NCBI RefSeq assembly: GCF_030272615.1 | Contig: NC_081406.1 | Span: 398,674,939 to 398,738,938, forward strand | Direction of reading: 5' to 3' | Source of the DNA: Cryptomeria japonica | Lineage: Eukaryota > Streptophyta > Pinopsida > Cupressales > Cupressaceae | Length of the DNA stretch: 64,000 bases | In this document: positions 45,635 through 57,568 of the stretch, one piece after another | How the letters are laid out: every line of letters begins with the position of its first letter | Position numbering within the stretch: position 1 is the first letter of the stretch | Position numbers and translations under genes: made by a program | The notes under the pieces: model-generated | Database searches by the model: none | Told to the model about the DNA's origin: nothing | The model's input: only the letters and a program-made list of their open reading frames with translations

Positions 45635-47050
45635 TGTAGACGTCTAAAAATGGTCAACGCTTGTGGAGTCATACTTTAACATTTGCGCATTGCCTTATTT
45701 TAGGGTTCTTGCGTCGCATTAACATTTCTTCTATGTTGCGCACTTGGTTTTTATCATTTGCGAGCATCGAGTCCTTCTTCTACATTCCTCATTTTTCCCG
45801 CTTTCGAATTAGGTCTTGTCGATAGCAATCTTCAGTCATGATTTTGGTCGATCTTATCCTGTCGCATCATGTTGCGTGCTCACTTATCATGATTTTGGAC
45901 ATTGTCAATCCTAATCGATGATAGAATTAGGGTTTTTGTCCTCTTGTCAATCTTTCAATCATCTTTAGCTTGTTAGTAATCATTTGCACTTATCAACTTG
46001 TCAATCTTGTCATTTTGCGATCGATTCATCATCGATCCTTGTCCTTTTCAATCATGTCAATTTGGATCGATTAGTCATTGTTCCTCATCAATTGGCACCT
46101 ATCAATTTGATCTCCTTGTCAATATTGGTCAATTTGTCATTGATTTTTGTCAACCAATCTCAATCATTTATCAACATTGGTCCTTTGTCAATCAGAATCA
46201 TGATCGAACCTACATTAATTTCTTGTTGTCTTGACCTAATTCCTTGTCCTCTTATTTCTAGGGTTTTATGATTTGTTCATTTAATCCTTTTCTTCTTCTT
46301 TGTGGGTTAAATAAATCTATTTATCTAGTCCTAGGTCTCTTTCATGAATTAATTAATGGATGAAAACCTATTAATTAATTCACCTAATTTCTATTTCATC
46401 TTTTTCCTCAATTTTCTAATTTGCTAATTTCTCCTAATTCCTAGTTTCCATTTCTCCTATTTTCTTTAATTTTTCTAATATTTCCCCTAATTTCATTCCC
46501 TCATTTTCTCCTATGTTTATGCTTCCATTTGTTGCAATCATGGAGGCTATTTTCTCTCTTCCCTTTTGTCATGGGAATGGCATTTCAATCTTGTCATAAT
46601 TTGTCATAATTTGTCATACACCTTGCATAGAAATTGTCATACATTTGTCATAATTTTGCCAATCTTGACTTGAATTTCCTTTCAAATATCTTCATGCTAA
46701 TCTTGTCCTCTCTTCAATTTGTCTATAAATTGGATGATTTTCTTCAATGAAAGGGAGAATCAATCACATTTTCGAGTAACCTTATGCTGTGAATTTCATC
46801 TCTCAACAACTTGCTTTCCACTTGCATTTTGCACTTGTAGGTGAGATCCACATCAAATTTGAAGGTGAAAGAAGAACAATGGAGCCACATGAAGGAGATA
46901 TCTACATCGGTTTGCTTCGATTTCATTTGATTTGAATATCTTGTCTTTATGTCTTCATTGATTGGATTGGGATTGCTTTCATAGTAGTTTTAGGTTTTGT
47001 GGTTGTCCTAATTGCTATTGTTTTGATGATTTTCAGTTTCCTGATCTACA
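45635..47050 (+). repeat. Tat-C 5' LTR
   Basis: Starts tgtagacgtctaaaaatgg and ends ctgatctaca. A TATA-like gtctataaattgg is at 46721-46733. It is homologous to the Tat-A LTR read on the minus strand, including the block acaatggagccacatgaagg near 46880. A short stretch near 46817-46835 is missing from the other LTR. Confidence 0.95.
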
Positions 47051-47054
47051 TTTC

Positions 47055-47073
47055 TAGTGAACCCGACGTGAAC
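47055..47073 (+). promoter_or_regulatory. Tat-C primer binding site
   Basis: TAGTGAACCCGACGTGAAC, the Tat-A site with the second base of TGG changed to A, which would weaken pairing with a tRNA CCA end. Confidence 0.75.
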
Positions 47074-47162
47074 TAACCCCTTAACCATGTTTTGAGTGCT
47101 TTTGAGCTATTTGCAGGTGAAAAACTCAAGAAACAGGGTGACTTGGAGCTTTCTGGACACTT

Positions 47163-47261
47163 CTGCGCTTGTGTTGACGTTTTATGCGCCTGTGTTTGAG
47201 TTTTCTGCACTTGTGTTTAAGTTTTTTGCGCCTGTGTTGAGGCATTCTGCGCCTGTGCAAG
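47163..47261 (+). repeat. TGCGCYTGTGT array, Tat-C sense leader
   Basis: Five copies at about 21 base spacing, all in one direction, as in Tat-A 18267-18382. Confidence 0.85.
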
Positions 47262-47561
47262 GCCAGAAAAAGAGGTGAAATCAGTTGTTTTTACTTGCAA
47301 ATTTGTTTGTTTTCATTCTGTTTCTTGCATTCTGGTTTTTCTTTGGTGCTAATTCTCTGTGCAACATCTTAGCGTTACGTGTGATGAAGACTAAAAAGGC
47401 AACTACTAACGAATCTTATGTAGGACGCGGTCAAAGACTCTCATTAAAACATCTTGCTTGTGATTTTTAAAGTAGTTGCACATTTCATTTCTTAAAGGTT
47501 AATGGACACCATGCATGCTTTGTTTGTTTTTAATTTGATTGCATGTTTTAACCCTTAGAAC

Positions 47562-47670
47562 TAGGCCTGCCTCCCGATTTGCCTGGCACTTCGCGCAGGC
47601 ATTGGTGAGAGGGAACGGCCCAAAGTGGTGACGGGCTAAATCCAAGCTCTTCCGAACCACTCTAAATAAC
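47562..47670 (+). promoter_or_regulatory. Conserved leader block, Tat-C copy
   Basis: AGGCCTGCCTCCCGA, a middle with gcctg-gcacttcgcg-caggc able to form a hairpin, then GTGAGAGGGAACGGCCCAAA, GTGACGGGCTAAATCCAAG and ACCACTCTAAATAA. Same order as in Tat-A and Tat-B. Confidence 0.75.
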
Positions 47671-49053
47671 TGTGGATGCAACAAAAGTTGTAGACAATGG
47701 GTGCTAGAATGGTATTGCGATGATTTATTCACCGGATCAATACCCACCCGAATGGATTCCCTTACTAGAATCTCTTGTTTTTAGATCCCAAAATCCTTCT
47801 ATCTATTGGCTTGGGTGTTGTGATATGCGCATGCCGAAGACACCTCTCATGTACTCCTTAGTTAGAGATAGCAAGATCTTGGGAAGTGATGCCCCTTGAA
47901 CTCAAAGCTTGGTATGCCCGAGAAGTGAGTGCACTGTAAGGGGGAGCCAGTGCTACCAAGCTTCTAGCTATCTGGCTGAGTGTTGTATTTTATGGTTAGA
48001 GGATTCAATAGATATTGCCCTTGCTAGCCATAGGATTTGTTGTGAATGTGCTTGATTGTCTTGAGTCAAAGTCAAACAAACATTTTGTCTTCCGTGATTG
48101 TCAAAAGTTAAATCAAAAACAAACTTTCAAAAGTGCTCATAATCAACTTGGGTTTTCAAAATCAACAACCTTCAATTCAAAACAAAATCCAAACAAAAGT
48201 CCAAATTTGTCCAAGTATTCATCCAACATTTGAACATGGCTTTTCAAGACATTGAATATCTTTGTTTCAAAATTCATGTCACTTTAGGCTAGGTTTTGCA
48301 TAGTCCAACTTTGGTCCTAGGACACATTGTCATCTCCCTTCATTTTAGTCCTTTTCATTGCAAGCATCCTCATTTTGCACTTAGGTTCAAAATCATTTCC
48401 CTAAGTTTGCATTTCATTGTCATATCCAAGCTAGATTTCCATTTAGGTGACATTCATGCATTATCCTTGTCATGCTAAAATTAGGTCTTGCATAGGTTGC
48501 ATTTTTCATATTCCAAGTCATTGGTCTTCGCATATCCTTATCATTGTATTGTCATCTTGTCTTGGCTTCATCTTGTCATATCATATCCTTAGATCATTTT
48601 CATGTCATATCCTAAGTCATTTTCATAATCATTGCCTTCTTGCATTTAGTCTCAAAAATTTGGTTTGTCAAACTTAAAAAATCAAAACTTTGGATGATAC
48701 CCTAAGTTGTTGTTAGGGAGTCTTGACCTTGTCTAAAATTTGTCCTTTCATTAATATCATTTTTGTCAAACCTAACTTAGTATCCAAGCATATAGGTGAG
48801 ACATTGTCAATTTGTCCTATTGTCATTTGGTCCTTTGTCCTTTAAGGTCTTGGCTTCATTTCAACTTCCCAAGGATGAGTCTTTAGGTTTGCATTCAAAA
48901 AAGTTTGTCAAAACCTTGAAAAACAACAAAAACATAGGTTGCATTCTTGCCATAGATTACATTTTCATCTATTTAGGTTGCATTTAGTTGCATATCATAC
49001 ATCATCCTTTTAAAATAAAAAAAATCCCAAAGATATTGCATTTGCATAGTGAC
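47671..49053 (+). other. Tat-C leader, gag-proximal part
   Basis: Noncoding. It has tcttgggaagtgatgccccttgaa near 47876-47900 in common with Tat-A (about 17655-17680, minus), then a C/T-rich text with repeated cttgtcatatc and ccttagtcattt words. No gene is seen. Confidence 0.55.
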
Positions 49054-49963
49054 ATGCCTGTTGAAACAAGGTCAAAATCTAAGAAGATGGGCGAACCAAC
49101 ATATCAACCCATTGACAATGTATCAAACTCACAGTTTCAACCTAGTCAAACATTACAAATTGAAGGTTCGTCAAACACATCATTACCACAATATAGAATG
49201 GTTCAACTTGGACCACCTCCATTATATGAGCCAGTGTTTGTACCCATGAAACCGGGATATGGGAGTGTTCCACCAACACCAAGGGAAAATGCACCTTTTG
49301 ACTGGAATCAACTGAACCTACAACATGAAATTCAAACTCAAACATTACATGAGGAACAAAATCTTTCACAACTATACCCAACAACAAGGCAATATTGGTC
49401 AAACTTTTTATGATGAAACAAGTCTCCAAATACAAAAACTAGAGGAGAAACTAGCTCAAGAAATAAAGATCATTGAACAAAAGGTGAAAAATAGTGAGAA
49501 TATTAGATCCCAAATGTCCAAAACATTTAAAAAATTTCAAGATCCAAACCCAAACTTTGAGCCAATTGATGTAAGATCTCTTATTGAACAATCAAACATA
49601 CCTGCTCTCCTCTCACAAATAGAGATGATGAAACAATTTCAAGAAAAGAGACAACAACATTATGTGCCTCCACAACAAGAACAAGGTGGTGTTTACTATC
49701 AATCACATTTTCAACCATCACAACCAATTGTTCAACAGTTCCAACATTTCCAACAGACACAGCCAATGGTCCAACATATACAACCAACACAACCAATGGT
49801 CCAATTTCAACAATATGTCCAACCAACTATTAATTATCGACAACAAACTCATTATCAACAACTACAATCACAAATTCAAAAACAAAACTTGCAACATGCA
49901 CCAAGCCAAGTTTTGAACATGTCAAACCAATTTGATCAACATCTAGTTCGAAGTCAAACATGA
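49054..49963 (+). pseudogene. Tat-C gag N-terminal frame
   Basis: ATG at 49054 (MPVETRSKSKKM) is followed by about 100 codons clearly homologous to the Tat-A gag start (LGPPPLYEPVFVPMKPGYGS). A frameshift in the 49325-49413 overlap moves to the next frame, which continues with a helical Lys/Glu segment (LQIQKLEEKLAQEIKIIEQK) and a Gln-rich tail to TGA at 49961-49963. That stop overlaps the next ATG at 49960 (ATGA). It may still provide an RNA-binding or assembly peptide in cis, but no core gag domain is present. Confidence 0.75.
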
Positions 49964-52065
49964 CATCAGACCAAAACCAACTCCTTTCCAAACAAGTTCA
50001 AATTCCAGATACAAATATGTCAAAACCTCGAAAGAAAGGTGGCCTTATTGCAAGGATCTTAAGGAAATTACCAAGTGAGTTCTTTGAGGAAGATCAAAAT
50101 AATACACTTATGTCTAGCAATGCCTCATCCCCCCACAAACAAATTGACTCTCCAGTGGCATCTATCCCTACACCTTTAGAAGTTTCACACAAACCTTCCA
50201 TATTATCCTCATCAAATAATACACCCAAGGATGAAATTATCCAAGGGCTATCCATAATTGATTGCCAAGATAATCCAATTCATGATGCACATCCTTGTCA
50301 TGTTTTAGAAATATTAGACCCAATGCAACCATGCACTTTATTGCCATTACCTATTTTAGAGGACCCCATTCAAAGTCCCTCTTTCTCATGTTCAATCATT
50401 GATTCCTTGCCAGAATCCATCACAAATGTTCAAAGTGCATTTCCTTCATGCCAAAACATTGATTCCTTGTTAGAATCCCCCATGCATATCCAAAGTCCAA
50501 CCTCATGTCAAGAGGATAATTTAGAGCATGAAGAAATGAGTCCTAAAGAAAATCAAGATCAAGATCCTAAAACCTTATCATCCCATCCAATTGTTGACCA
50601 AGATCCCATTTCCCCAGACACTCACAATGATTCACTTATTCCTGTCAATTCTATCCAAGAACATAATGTCCTTTCAAATCCCATTGACATTCCACTTCCT
50701 AAGAAAGATTAGGATATCCCTTCCATCCTTTCCAATGATCCCATTGAAAGTTAAGAGCAAAGCACCTTTAAAGAGGATTCCAATGATCTTCCTCCTTGTC
50801 AAGATCAAATTATTCCTTTAAATCCTCCACAAGATCCTTCTGTTCCTCCATCTCCTTGTCTTAATGCTCCATATACACTCCAAGATCTCATTTCTTTTGA
50901 TGATCCCATTATTTCTCCCATTCCATCTCTTGAAGAGCCTGTCATTGAACCATGTCCACTACACAATCCTAGTCCTCCTCATGATCCTAATCCCCCTCAT
51001 GATTCTAACGTGTCAGTGCAAGATGTTCATGAACCCTCGACATGCATAATGGGTTCTTCCACTTTGGTACAATCTGATCCACTTCAAGATCTCATTATTT
51101 CTCTCATATCATATCCACCTCATAATGGACTTGCGTCTTCTTCCCAAAGAAAAGAGTATCCTACAAGTCAAGATATTCATAAAGGCAAAGGAGTAGATCT
51201 CCATAAGCAAGAATCCCTTCATGTTAAAGAAAATATTAAGGGTCATGGCCTCAGTGAAATTCCTCAAGATGTGGGTACCCCTACTAAATCCAACATCCCT
51301 TCAAAATCCAAACATATCCCTTCCCCTTTATCCCTTCCATCCATCTTAGGTCCTTATAATATCCCTGCGTCTTGTATGCAAGGTCAACAAAGGAACACAT
51401 ATTTGAGTAACTTTCATCCATGCAAAAGACCTCCACTTCATTCCTATCCATCCATGCATTCCTTTCCCCCTCCAAGCAATTTGGATGCCAAGCATAAAAG
51501 TCATAAGTCTAAAAATCCACATGTATTCAAGGATCAACATGTCCAATCTAATCAACATGTCAAAGCAAAGAAAAATATGATCCAAAAAGAAAAGGAAAAA
51601 TCCAAAAGGTCACAAAGGCCCATTGCTCAAAAACAAAATTCAAAATATATATGGGTTCCTAAATCCCTTGTGCAAGCAATGCACTTTAAGGAACCACAAA
51701 AGCATGAAAAATAAAAAACCATGTGGATCCCTAAGTGGCTCCTTGAAGCACAAAAGCCTAAAGAAACATCCAAATTGGCATCCAAAGTTGCTATTCCTCC
51801 ATCCAACCCTCTCAAATCTATTCCTCCATCACCTTCATCATCTATTTTGGGTCTTGATGTCCCAGAATCACTATCCTTTCCTCCATCCAAATCTCACAAT
51901 CTAAGATCCATTTTTCCTCCATCAATCCACCACCCCTCAAGGTGTGTTCCAATGGTGATCTGGCCAACATTTCCATCCATTGAAGCCCAATTCTTCCAAT
52001 ACCCTATCCATTATCCAATGCATATTTTTCATCCTTCGATCCCTTTGATCCAATCCTTTACATAA
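49960..52065 (+). pseudogene. Tat-C long Pro/Ser-rich frame of unknown function
   Basis: About 700 codons in one frame with stops near 50710, 50752 and 51712 stand where pol is in Tat-A. I do not recognise it. It is rich in Pro, Ser, His and Asn. It contains a basic start (SKPRKKGGLIARILRKLPSE), a near-repeat of SIIDSLPES and QNIDSLLES, and two related segments KYIWVPKSLVQAMHF and TMWIPKWLLEAQKPK separated only by a stop. The absence of frameshifts over 2.1 kb argues it was under protein selection until recently. It could be highly diverged gag-linker sequence or a captured gene. Confidence 0.6.
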
Positions 52066-52142
52066 ATCCTTGCCTTAGTTTCATCTTATTTTCCATGTCC
52101 TTATCCTACCAACGTCTTTGAGCATACTTTTAAAGGTCATGG

Positions 52143-52308
52143 TCCATTTTTTTTTTAAGGCTACTATCCAAAAAAAAAAAAAAAAGACACTTGAGTCCTT
52201 CTTCCATCCCCTATCATGTGTCCATCTTCTATTGAAAAAGTCAAGATACAAAAAAAAAAAAAAAGTGAAAAAAAAAGACAAAAGAAAAAAGTAAAGCAAA
52301 AATAATTC
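52143..52308 (+). repeat. A-rich tract, Tat-C
   Basis: A T-run followed by several A-runs broken by gaca and gtgaaa. The position before the hairpin pair matches the A-rich tract of Tat-A. Confidence 0.75.
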
Positions 52309-52315
52309 ATCCATT

Positions 52316-52381
52316 GGTGAAAACCTGGCAAATAGGTGCCTTGGGGAAAGTACCATGATAAAAACCTGGCAAACATGCGTC
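52316..52381 (+). other. Paired GTGAAAACC hairpin motif in Tat-C 3' region
   Basis: The first copy (52316-52340) has CCTG-GCAAA-TAGG, pairing with one G-U. The second (52356-52381) is decayed (gataaaaacc, stem mismatched). Even without pol, Tat-C has kept the pair. Confidence 0.7.
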
Positions 52382-53018
52382 ATGCGTAATTTATGAACTT
52401 CTTGCGCACCACACTTGGGGGCAGTTTTCCTCCTTCATATCCTATTGCCCTTCATTATCCTATCATACCATGTCATACTCTTCCATTATCCTATTGTCCC
52501 TCATGTCCATTTCCTCTTTCCACCTTTGATCTTGACAAGGCTAAGGATCTTCATGAGCATCATGCATCCTATTCACAGCTTTCAGTCTATCATAGCTTTT
52601 GGTCATTTATCCATTTGCTTATTACAACCTTTCATCCATATTCCCTGGCTTATTGCAACTTTCTGCCACTATCCTGTATCCTATCCTGACCTTTAGTCCA
52701 TGTCTGTTATCCATTCTTGGTCTTACTTATCCTATCCATATCTTATCACTATCCATACACTCTTTCTGTCCCTTGATCTTGATCTGACATAAGGACATGA
52801 AATGCAAAACATGTTTTTCAAAACCTCGACATATCCCTCATGCCATGTCACTGCTTTACATTGTCATATCCAGTCTCTTGTCCCATTGTCTCCATAATAA
52901 AAGACCTTTGTCTTCCCTCTCTCCACCAACATATCAGCAAGCCTATTTATTCACCTGTCATATTCCTTGCCTTGCTAGACATTGGGGGCAAAATCATAAA
53001 AATCCAAAAAAAAACAAA
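52382..53018. other. Tat-C C/T-rich spacer
   Basis: Pyrimidine-rich text with many tatcctat and ccttgtc words, then acattgggggcaaaatc at 52979-52995, a word also seen in Tat-B near 38956. No gene is seen. Confidence 0.5.
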
Positions 53019-53132
53019 TAATGTCCTGAAAAAAATCCCTAAAAATCATATAATGTCCTGAACAAATCCCTAAAAATCAAATAATGTCCTGAAAAAATCC
53101 CTAAAAAGTCAAATAAAGTCCTAAAAAAACGA
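53019..53132 (+). repeat. 31 bp tandem repeat with ATGTCCTGAA core, Tat-C
   Basis: About four units of aataatgtcctgaaaaaatc plus ccctaaaaatc. It is the shortest of the three arrays of this family and has the same direction as in Tat-A and Tat-B. Confidence 0.9.
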
Positions 53133-53289
53133 ACAAAAAAAAATTGTAAAAAACTCGAAATTCCTACAAAGTGAAAAACATCAAAATCCAAAAATAATTT
53201 CTTTGGCATTTTGCATTTTGTCAATAAATGGTCCCCTTTGTGCATAGATAGATCACTGAGCATACATCCAAAGACACTCAATCAAACAT

Positions 53290-54042
53290 TGTGCTTTAAT
53301 GAAATCACGCATTAACAGATGAACTATTTGACCAAGCAAGCATTCAACTTGATCACAGTTGTCACATCAATCCAAATAGCATCAACATTACCATTGGTCC
53401 TTGTCAACATTATCATGGGTCTTATACAGGGTGTGGTATACTTGAAACTAGACTGTGTCCTGTCTTCGACGGGGTACCGCATTCCTTGAAACCAGACAAC
53501 ATGATCATTCTTGTTTTTCACTTTTGACAATGACAATTAGACTATTTGTTTGACTTGGTTGAATTTTGTGCATCTTATCTTTTTTACTGATTTATCTTTG
53601 GCTTCGATCATGTTCCTATGTTGCTCGATGATGTCACTAAGTGATTTAGAGTGACCGGGATGGTTCATGGTCCCTTTTCTTTTTTTTTGTTGTGTTTGTT
53701 GTTTGTAGAATGTTTGTCACAAACTAGGGAAACTATATCATTGGGTGTCTGTGATAAGTACGTTCTCTTTGTGAACGCCGCATAGACCTCGACCCTTGAT
53801 GTATGCACCCTAAGATGCTTCACTCATTCCTTGTGTGCGACGTGTCTGTCTTTTGCAAAAGGGGTTGCATTCTAGCTTTGGCCTTCAATGCTATGATGCT
53901 CTACATCCGCTTTGCTAAATTAAATAAAGGTTCTCACCTACTTATGTGCATTTGTGAAAGCAAGTTTTCCTTCATCTCTAACTGTCCTCTGTCTAATTTC
54001 TTCCATCATTCTTGGTAGCCCATTTGGTCTAGTTCGGTCATA
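53290..54042. other. Tat-C 3' region homologous to Tat-A
   Basis: Aligns inverted with Tat-A about 6750-7400, including the gtctggtttc two-copy motif (53413-53505) and cggtcactctaaatcac (about 53640-53660 in reverse). It also contains the TGGGTGTCTGTGATAAG block at 53742-53800, which Tat-A lacks. The PMD gene of Tat-A is cleanly absent between 53990 and the motif array. Confidence 0.75.
53742..53800 (+). promoter_or_regulatory. TGGGTGTCTGTGATAAG block with hairpin, Tat-C
   Basis: The 17-base word is followed by cgttc-tctttgt-gaacg (a five-pair stem) and CGCCGCATAGACCTCGACC. Compare Tat-B 39029-39085. Confidence 0.7.
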
Positions 54043-54160
54043 AGTGCACAATTGCACTTGTGCACACTATCTTGTGCTTGTGCAGCATCAAGCTACGCCT
54101 ATGTACCTTACACAGGCACATAACATCTCTACACAGGCGCAGAATGTGCCCACATAGGTG
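54043..54160. repeat. GCGCCTGTGT motif array with inverted copies, Tat-C
   Basis: gcacttgtgc and gtgcttgtgc are followed by cacaggcaca, acacaggcgcaga and cacataggtgt, again both directions as in Tat-A 4238-4350. Confidence 0.75.
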
Positions 54161-54679
54161 TAGATCTGCATTTCCCCCCCTGCAATGTCCCGCAATCAAG
54201 CAAAATTCATGAAATTGAACATATGGGTTTTTGAGCTACATACCGCTGCTCCCACGTCGTCCGATCATCTATAGGTGCGTACACATTCCCCAAGGTGATT
54301 TTCCATTGGAATGTTCACCATCTCTCTGCAAGGGTCCTTTTTCTTGAGCAACAACTCCTCCACTTTGGCCAATGCAAATGAACTCTTTTCCTTCTCCTTG
54401 TCTCCTATATAGATCTTTGTCAGTACCTAGATGGACGTGCATTCTCTCCATCTTATGATGGTCATGGTCTTTTGCACCTTCCACAGCTTGTCCTTTGTGC
54501 ATCCGACCTTCGATTTTTGATCCATTCGAACCTATCATCTTCTGTCATTCTTATCGATCACTTGGCCTCTTTTCTTGATTTTTTCGGCCAATTCCTTGAG
54601 GGGGCATGCATATGTCATTGTTATTATCTGGGGAAGTTTCATTATTGTTCTTTGAAACAACTCTTAGAATCGCATTGTC
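54161..54679 (-). other. Remnant leader of a deleted antisense PMD gene, Tat-C
   Basis: Aligns with Tat-A 3722-4237 in inverted orientation. A minus-strand frame is open at 54269-54538, but similarity to Tat-A is at nucleotide level and frames disagree partway. The antisense promoter region may survive although the gene body is gone. Confidence 0.6.
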
Positions 54680-54695
54680 TCAAAGAGGGGCAAAA
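54680..54695 (+). promoter_or_regulatory. Tat-C polypurine tract
   Basis: tcaaagaggggcaaaa directly before the LTR start; identical to Tat-A. Confidence 0.9.
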
Positions 54696-56097
54696 TGTAG
54701 ACGTCTAAAAATGGTCAACGCTTGTGGAGTCATACTTTAACATTTGTGCATTGCCTTATTTTAGGGTTCTTGCGTCACATTAACATTTCTTCTATGTTGC
54801 ACACTTGGTCTTTATCATTTGCGAGCATCGAGTCCTTCTTCTGCATTCCTCATTTTTCTCACTTTCAAATTAGGTCTTGTCGACAACAATCTTCAGTCAT
54901 GATTTTGGTTGATCTTATCCTGTCGCATCATGGTGCATGCTCATTTATCATCATTTTGGACATCGTCAATCCTAATCGATGATAGAATAAGGGTTTTTGT
55001 CCTCTTGTCAATCTTTCAATCATCTTTAGCTTGTTAGTAATCATTTATGATTATCAACTTGTCAATCTTGTCATTTTGTGATCATTCATCATCGATCCTT
55101 GTCCTTTTCAATCATGTCAATTTGGATCGATTAGTCATTGTTCCTCGTCAATTGGTACCTATCAATTTGATCTCCTTGTCAATCTTGGTCAATTTGTCAT
55201 TGTTTTTTGTCAACCAATCTCAATCATTTATCAACATTGGCCCTTTGTCAATCAGAATCATGATCGAACCTACATTAATTTCTTGTTGTCTTGACCTAAT
55301 TCCTTGTCCTCTTATTTCTAGGGTTTTATGATTTGTTCATTTAATCCTTTTCTTCTTCTTTGTGGGTTAAATAAATCTATTTATTTAGTCCTAGGTCTCT
55401 TTCATGAATTAATTAATGGATGAAAACCTATTAATTAATTCAGCTAATTTCTATTTCATCTTTTTCCTCAATTTTCTAATTTGCTAATTTCTTCTAATTC
55501 CTAATTTCTATTTCTCCTATTTTATTTAATTTTTCTAATATTTCCCCTAATTTCATTCCCTCATTTTCTCCTATGTTTATGCTTCCATTTGTTGCAATCA
55601 TGGAGGCTATTTTCTCTCTTCCCTTTTGTCATGGGAATGGCATTTCAATCTTGTCATAATTTGTCATAATTTGTCATACACCTTGCATAGAAATTGTCAT
55701 ACATTTGTCATAATTTTGCCATTCTTGATTTGAATTTCCTTTCAAATCTCTTCATGCTAATCTTGTCCTCTCTTCAATTTGTCTATAAATTGGATGATTT
55801 TCTTCAATGAAAGGGAGAATCAATCACATTTTTGAGTAACCTTATGCTGCAAATTTCGTCTCTCAACAACTTGCTTTCCACTTGTAGGTGAGATCCACAT
55901 CAAATTTGAAGGTGAAAGAAGAACAATGGAGCCACATGAAGGAGATATCTGCATCGGTTTGCTTCGATTTCATTTGATTTGAATATCTTGTCTTTATGTC
56001 TTCATTGATTGGATTGGGATTGCTTTCATAGTAGCTTTAGGTTTTGTGGTTGTCCTAATTGCTATTGTTTTGATGATTTTCAATTTCCTGATCTACA
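54696..56097 (+). repeat. Tat-C 3' LTR
   Basis: Direct copy of 45635-47050 with a few percent divergence and one short deletion near 55880. TATA-like gtctataaattgg at 55781-55793. Followed by the target duplication agtct. Confidence 0.95.
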
Positions 56098-56528
56098 AGT
56101 CTAATTGAATGTAGTAAGGGGAAAGTGTCTGTCAGCTCATTATTTATGACCAATCATACATTAACATCCTAGAAAAGCATCAGAATATTCTTACATATCT
56201 CAGGACCAAACCCTAGCCATTGTAACATTAAATGAGGACACAACTCCAATGTATTATATCATATGCTTTGTCAGAGTCCAACTTAACTAGAAGAACATTT
56301 TGATCTAATTATTGAGCCCACCCCAAATTTTTCGAAGCCAAGATAAGGTTATCAAGGATAAATTCCCCTCCAAGGAACCCATTTTTTTCATGTCTTACAA
56401 TACCTTTTTCCATAGGTTTAATCTTAGTATCAATGACTCTAGATATAATTTTATAAGAGATGTTAAGCAAGGTAATTGGGTACCATCCAAAGATTGTGTC
56501 TTCATTTATTTATTTTGGAATACGCTTG
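56098..56528 (-). pseudogene. LINE-B, second piece
   Basis: Continues LINE-B after Tat-C and matches LINE-A 22511-22941, including antisense traces of the RT motif A region (KAYDRIHW in LINE-A). Ends with gcttg at the Ins-D junction. Confidence 0.85.
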
Positions 56529-57568
56529 TGTTGGTTCCCAAAACCACAGATTAGAAAACTTAAGGATTTGCCAAGCCCTTAACTGATCCAACTAGCCTTG
56601 GCCAATGGAACAGGGATGGTCAAAGACCAAATCCCTCTGCACTTAAGGCTCCATTGAACCTAGGTGGGTATACCTTTCCCTCTCAAGCACAAAAAGAGTT
56701 ATTTAAAGTGGATTTAAGCTTTATGGTTATCAAATGCAAAACTAGCAAATGATTTTTCTACAATTATGCTTTATTATGTGCTTTAAGTAAATGCCTTTTA
56801 AAAGAAAATGAAAATGATTATGATTGTATATTAAGAATAAGAGTGCTTTTAGGGATTAAAATAAATATGCAAAGATCAGTTCATATAGGGTTTGGGAAGA
56901 ATGTTTCTCTATCAAGGACCTTAAATGCATAACAAACCAAGACCTTAAAAGATAAATAACAGACCAACGCCTCTATGCAGGGATATTTATGACACTTTGT
57001 GGACAAGAGATCTTATCAACTCCAAAGATAATCATCAACTATGAAGGTTTCAGTATGTGTTACACAAATAATGAAAACCCAATCTCACATTTAATGTAAT
57101 AGCATATGATGGCACATCATAGCAAATAAAATGACAGATTTATCAAGAGGACAAAGATAACTTATCAACACAAAAGTATGCACAATATTTAAAAAAGAAA
57201 CAATGAACCTTGTATATTAATCTTTAGGAAATAATTGCATACATAAGCTGCACTTGAAGATACTCCATTATAGTCTGTTTGCACAAAAAAAAAACTTCTT
57301 CTTGCTATAGACTTCCCGAATACTTATAACTTACAGCCCTTACATGCATAAGTGATTGTTCCTTTTTTTGTAATTCTTCTAAAAATCCTAGATCCTAGAT
57401 ATCATCTACATACAAAATGACTCACTACAAATATGTGAATCAATAGGCATAGATGAAAGGACACACCCTTTCATTTTGCTAAACTAAAATATAACTAAAA
57501 CCTAACACCTAACTACTTAACTGCTAAGATAACATAAGACAATTATTAAAGCATGAGAAATAAAAACT
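56529..57568. other. Ins-D end region without a gene
   Basis: AT-rich noncoding sequence downstream (minus direction) of the Ins-D gene. No LTR-like duplicate of the other end was found by eye. Confidence 0.5.

Larger units (their letters stand above)
45635..56097 (+). mobile_element. Tat-C: non-autonomous relative of Tat-A
   Basis: A 10.5 kb element in plus orientation with LTRs at 45635-47050 and 54696-56097 and target duplication agtct (45630-45634 and 56098-56102). The uninterrupted site is visible at 22505-22520. LTRs, primer site, leader, gag start and 3' region match Tat-A. Protease, RT, RNase H, integrase and the PMD gene are all absent; a long Pro/Ser-rich frame occupies the pol position. 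It would depend on proteins from an element like Tat-A. Confidence 0.93.
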
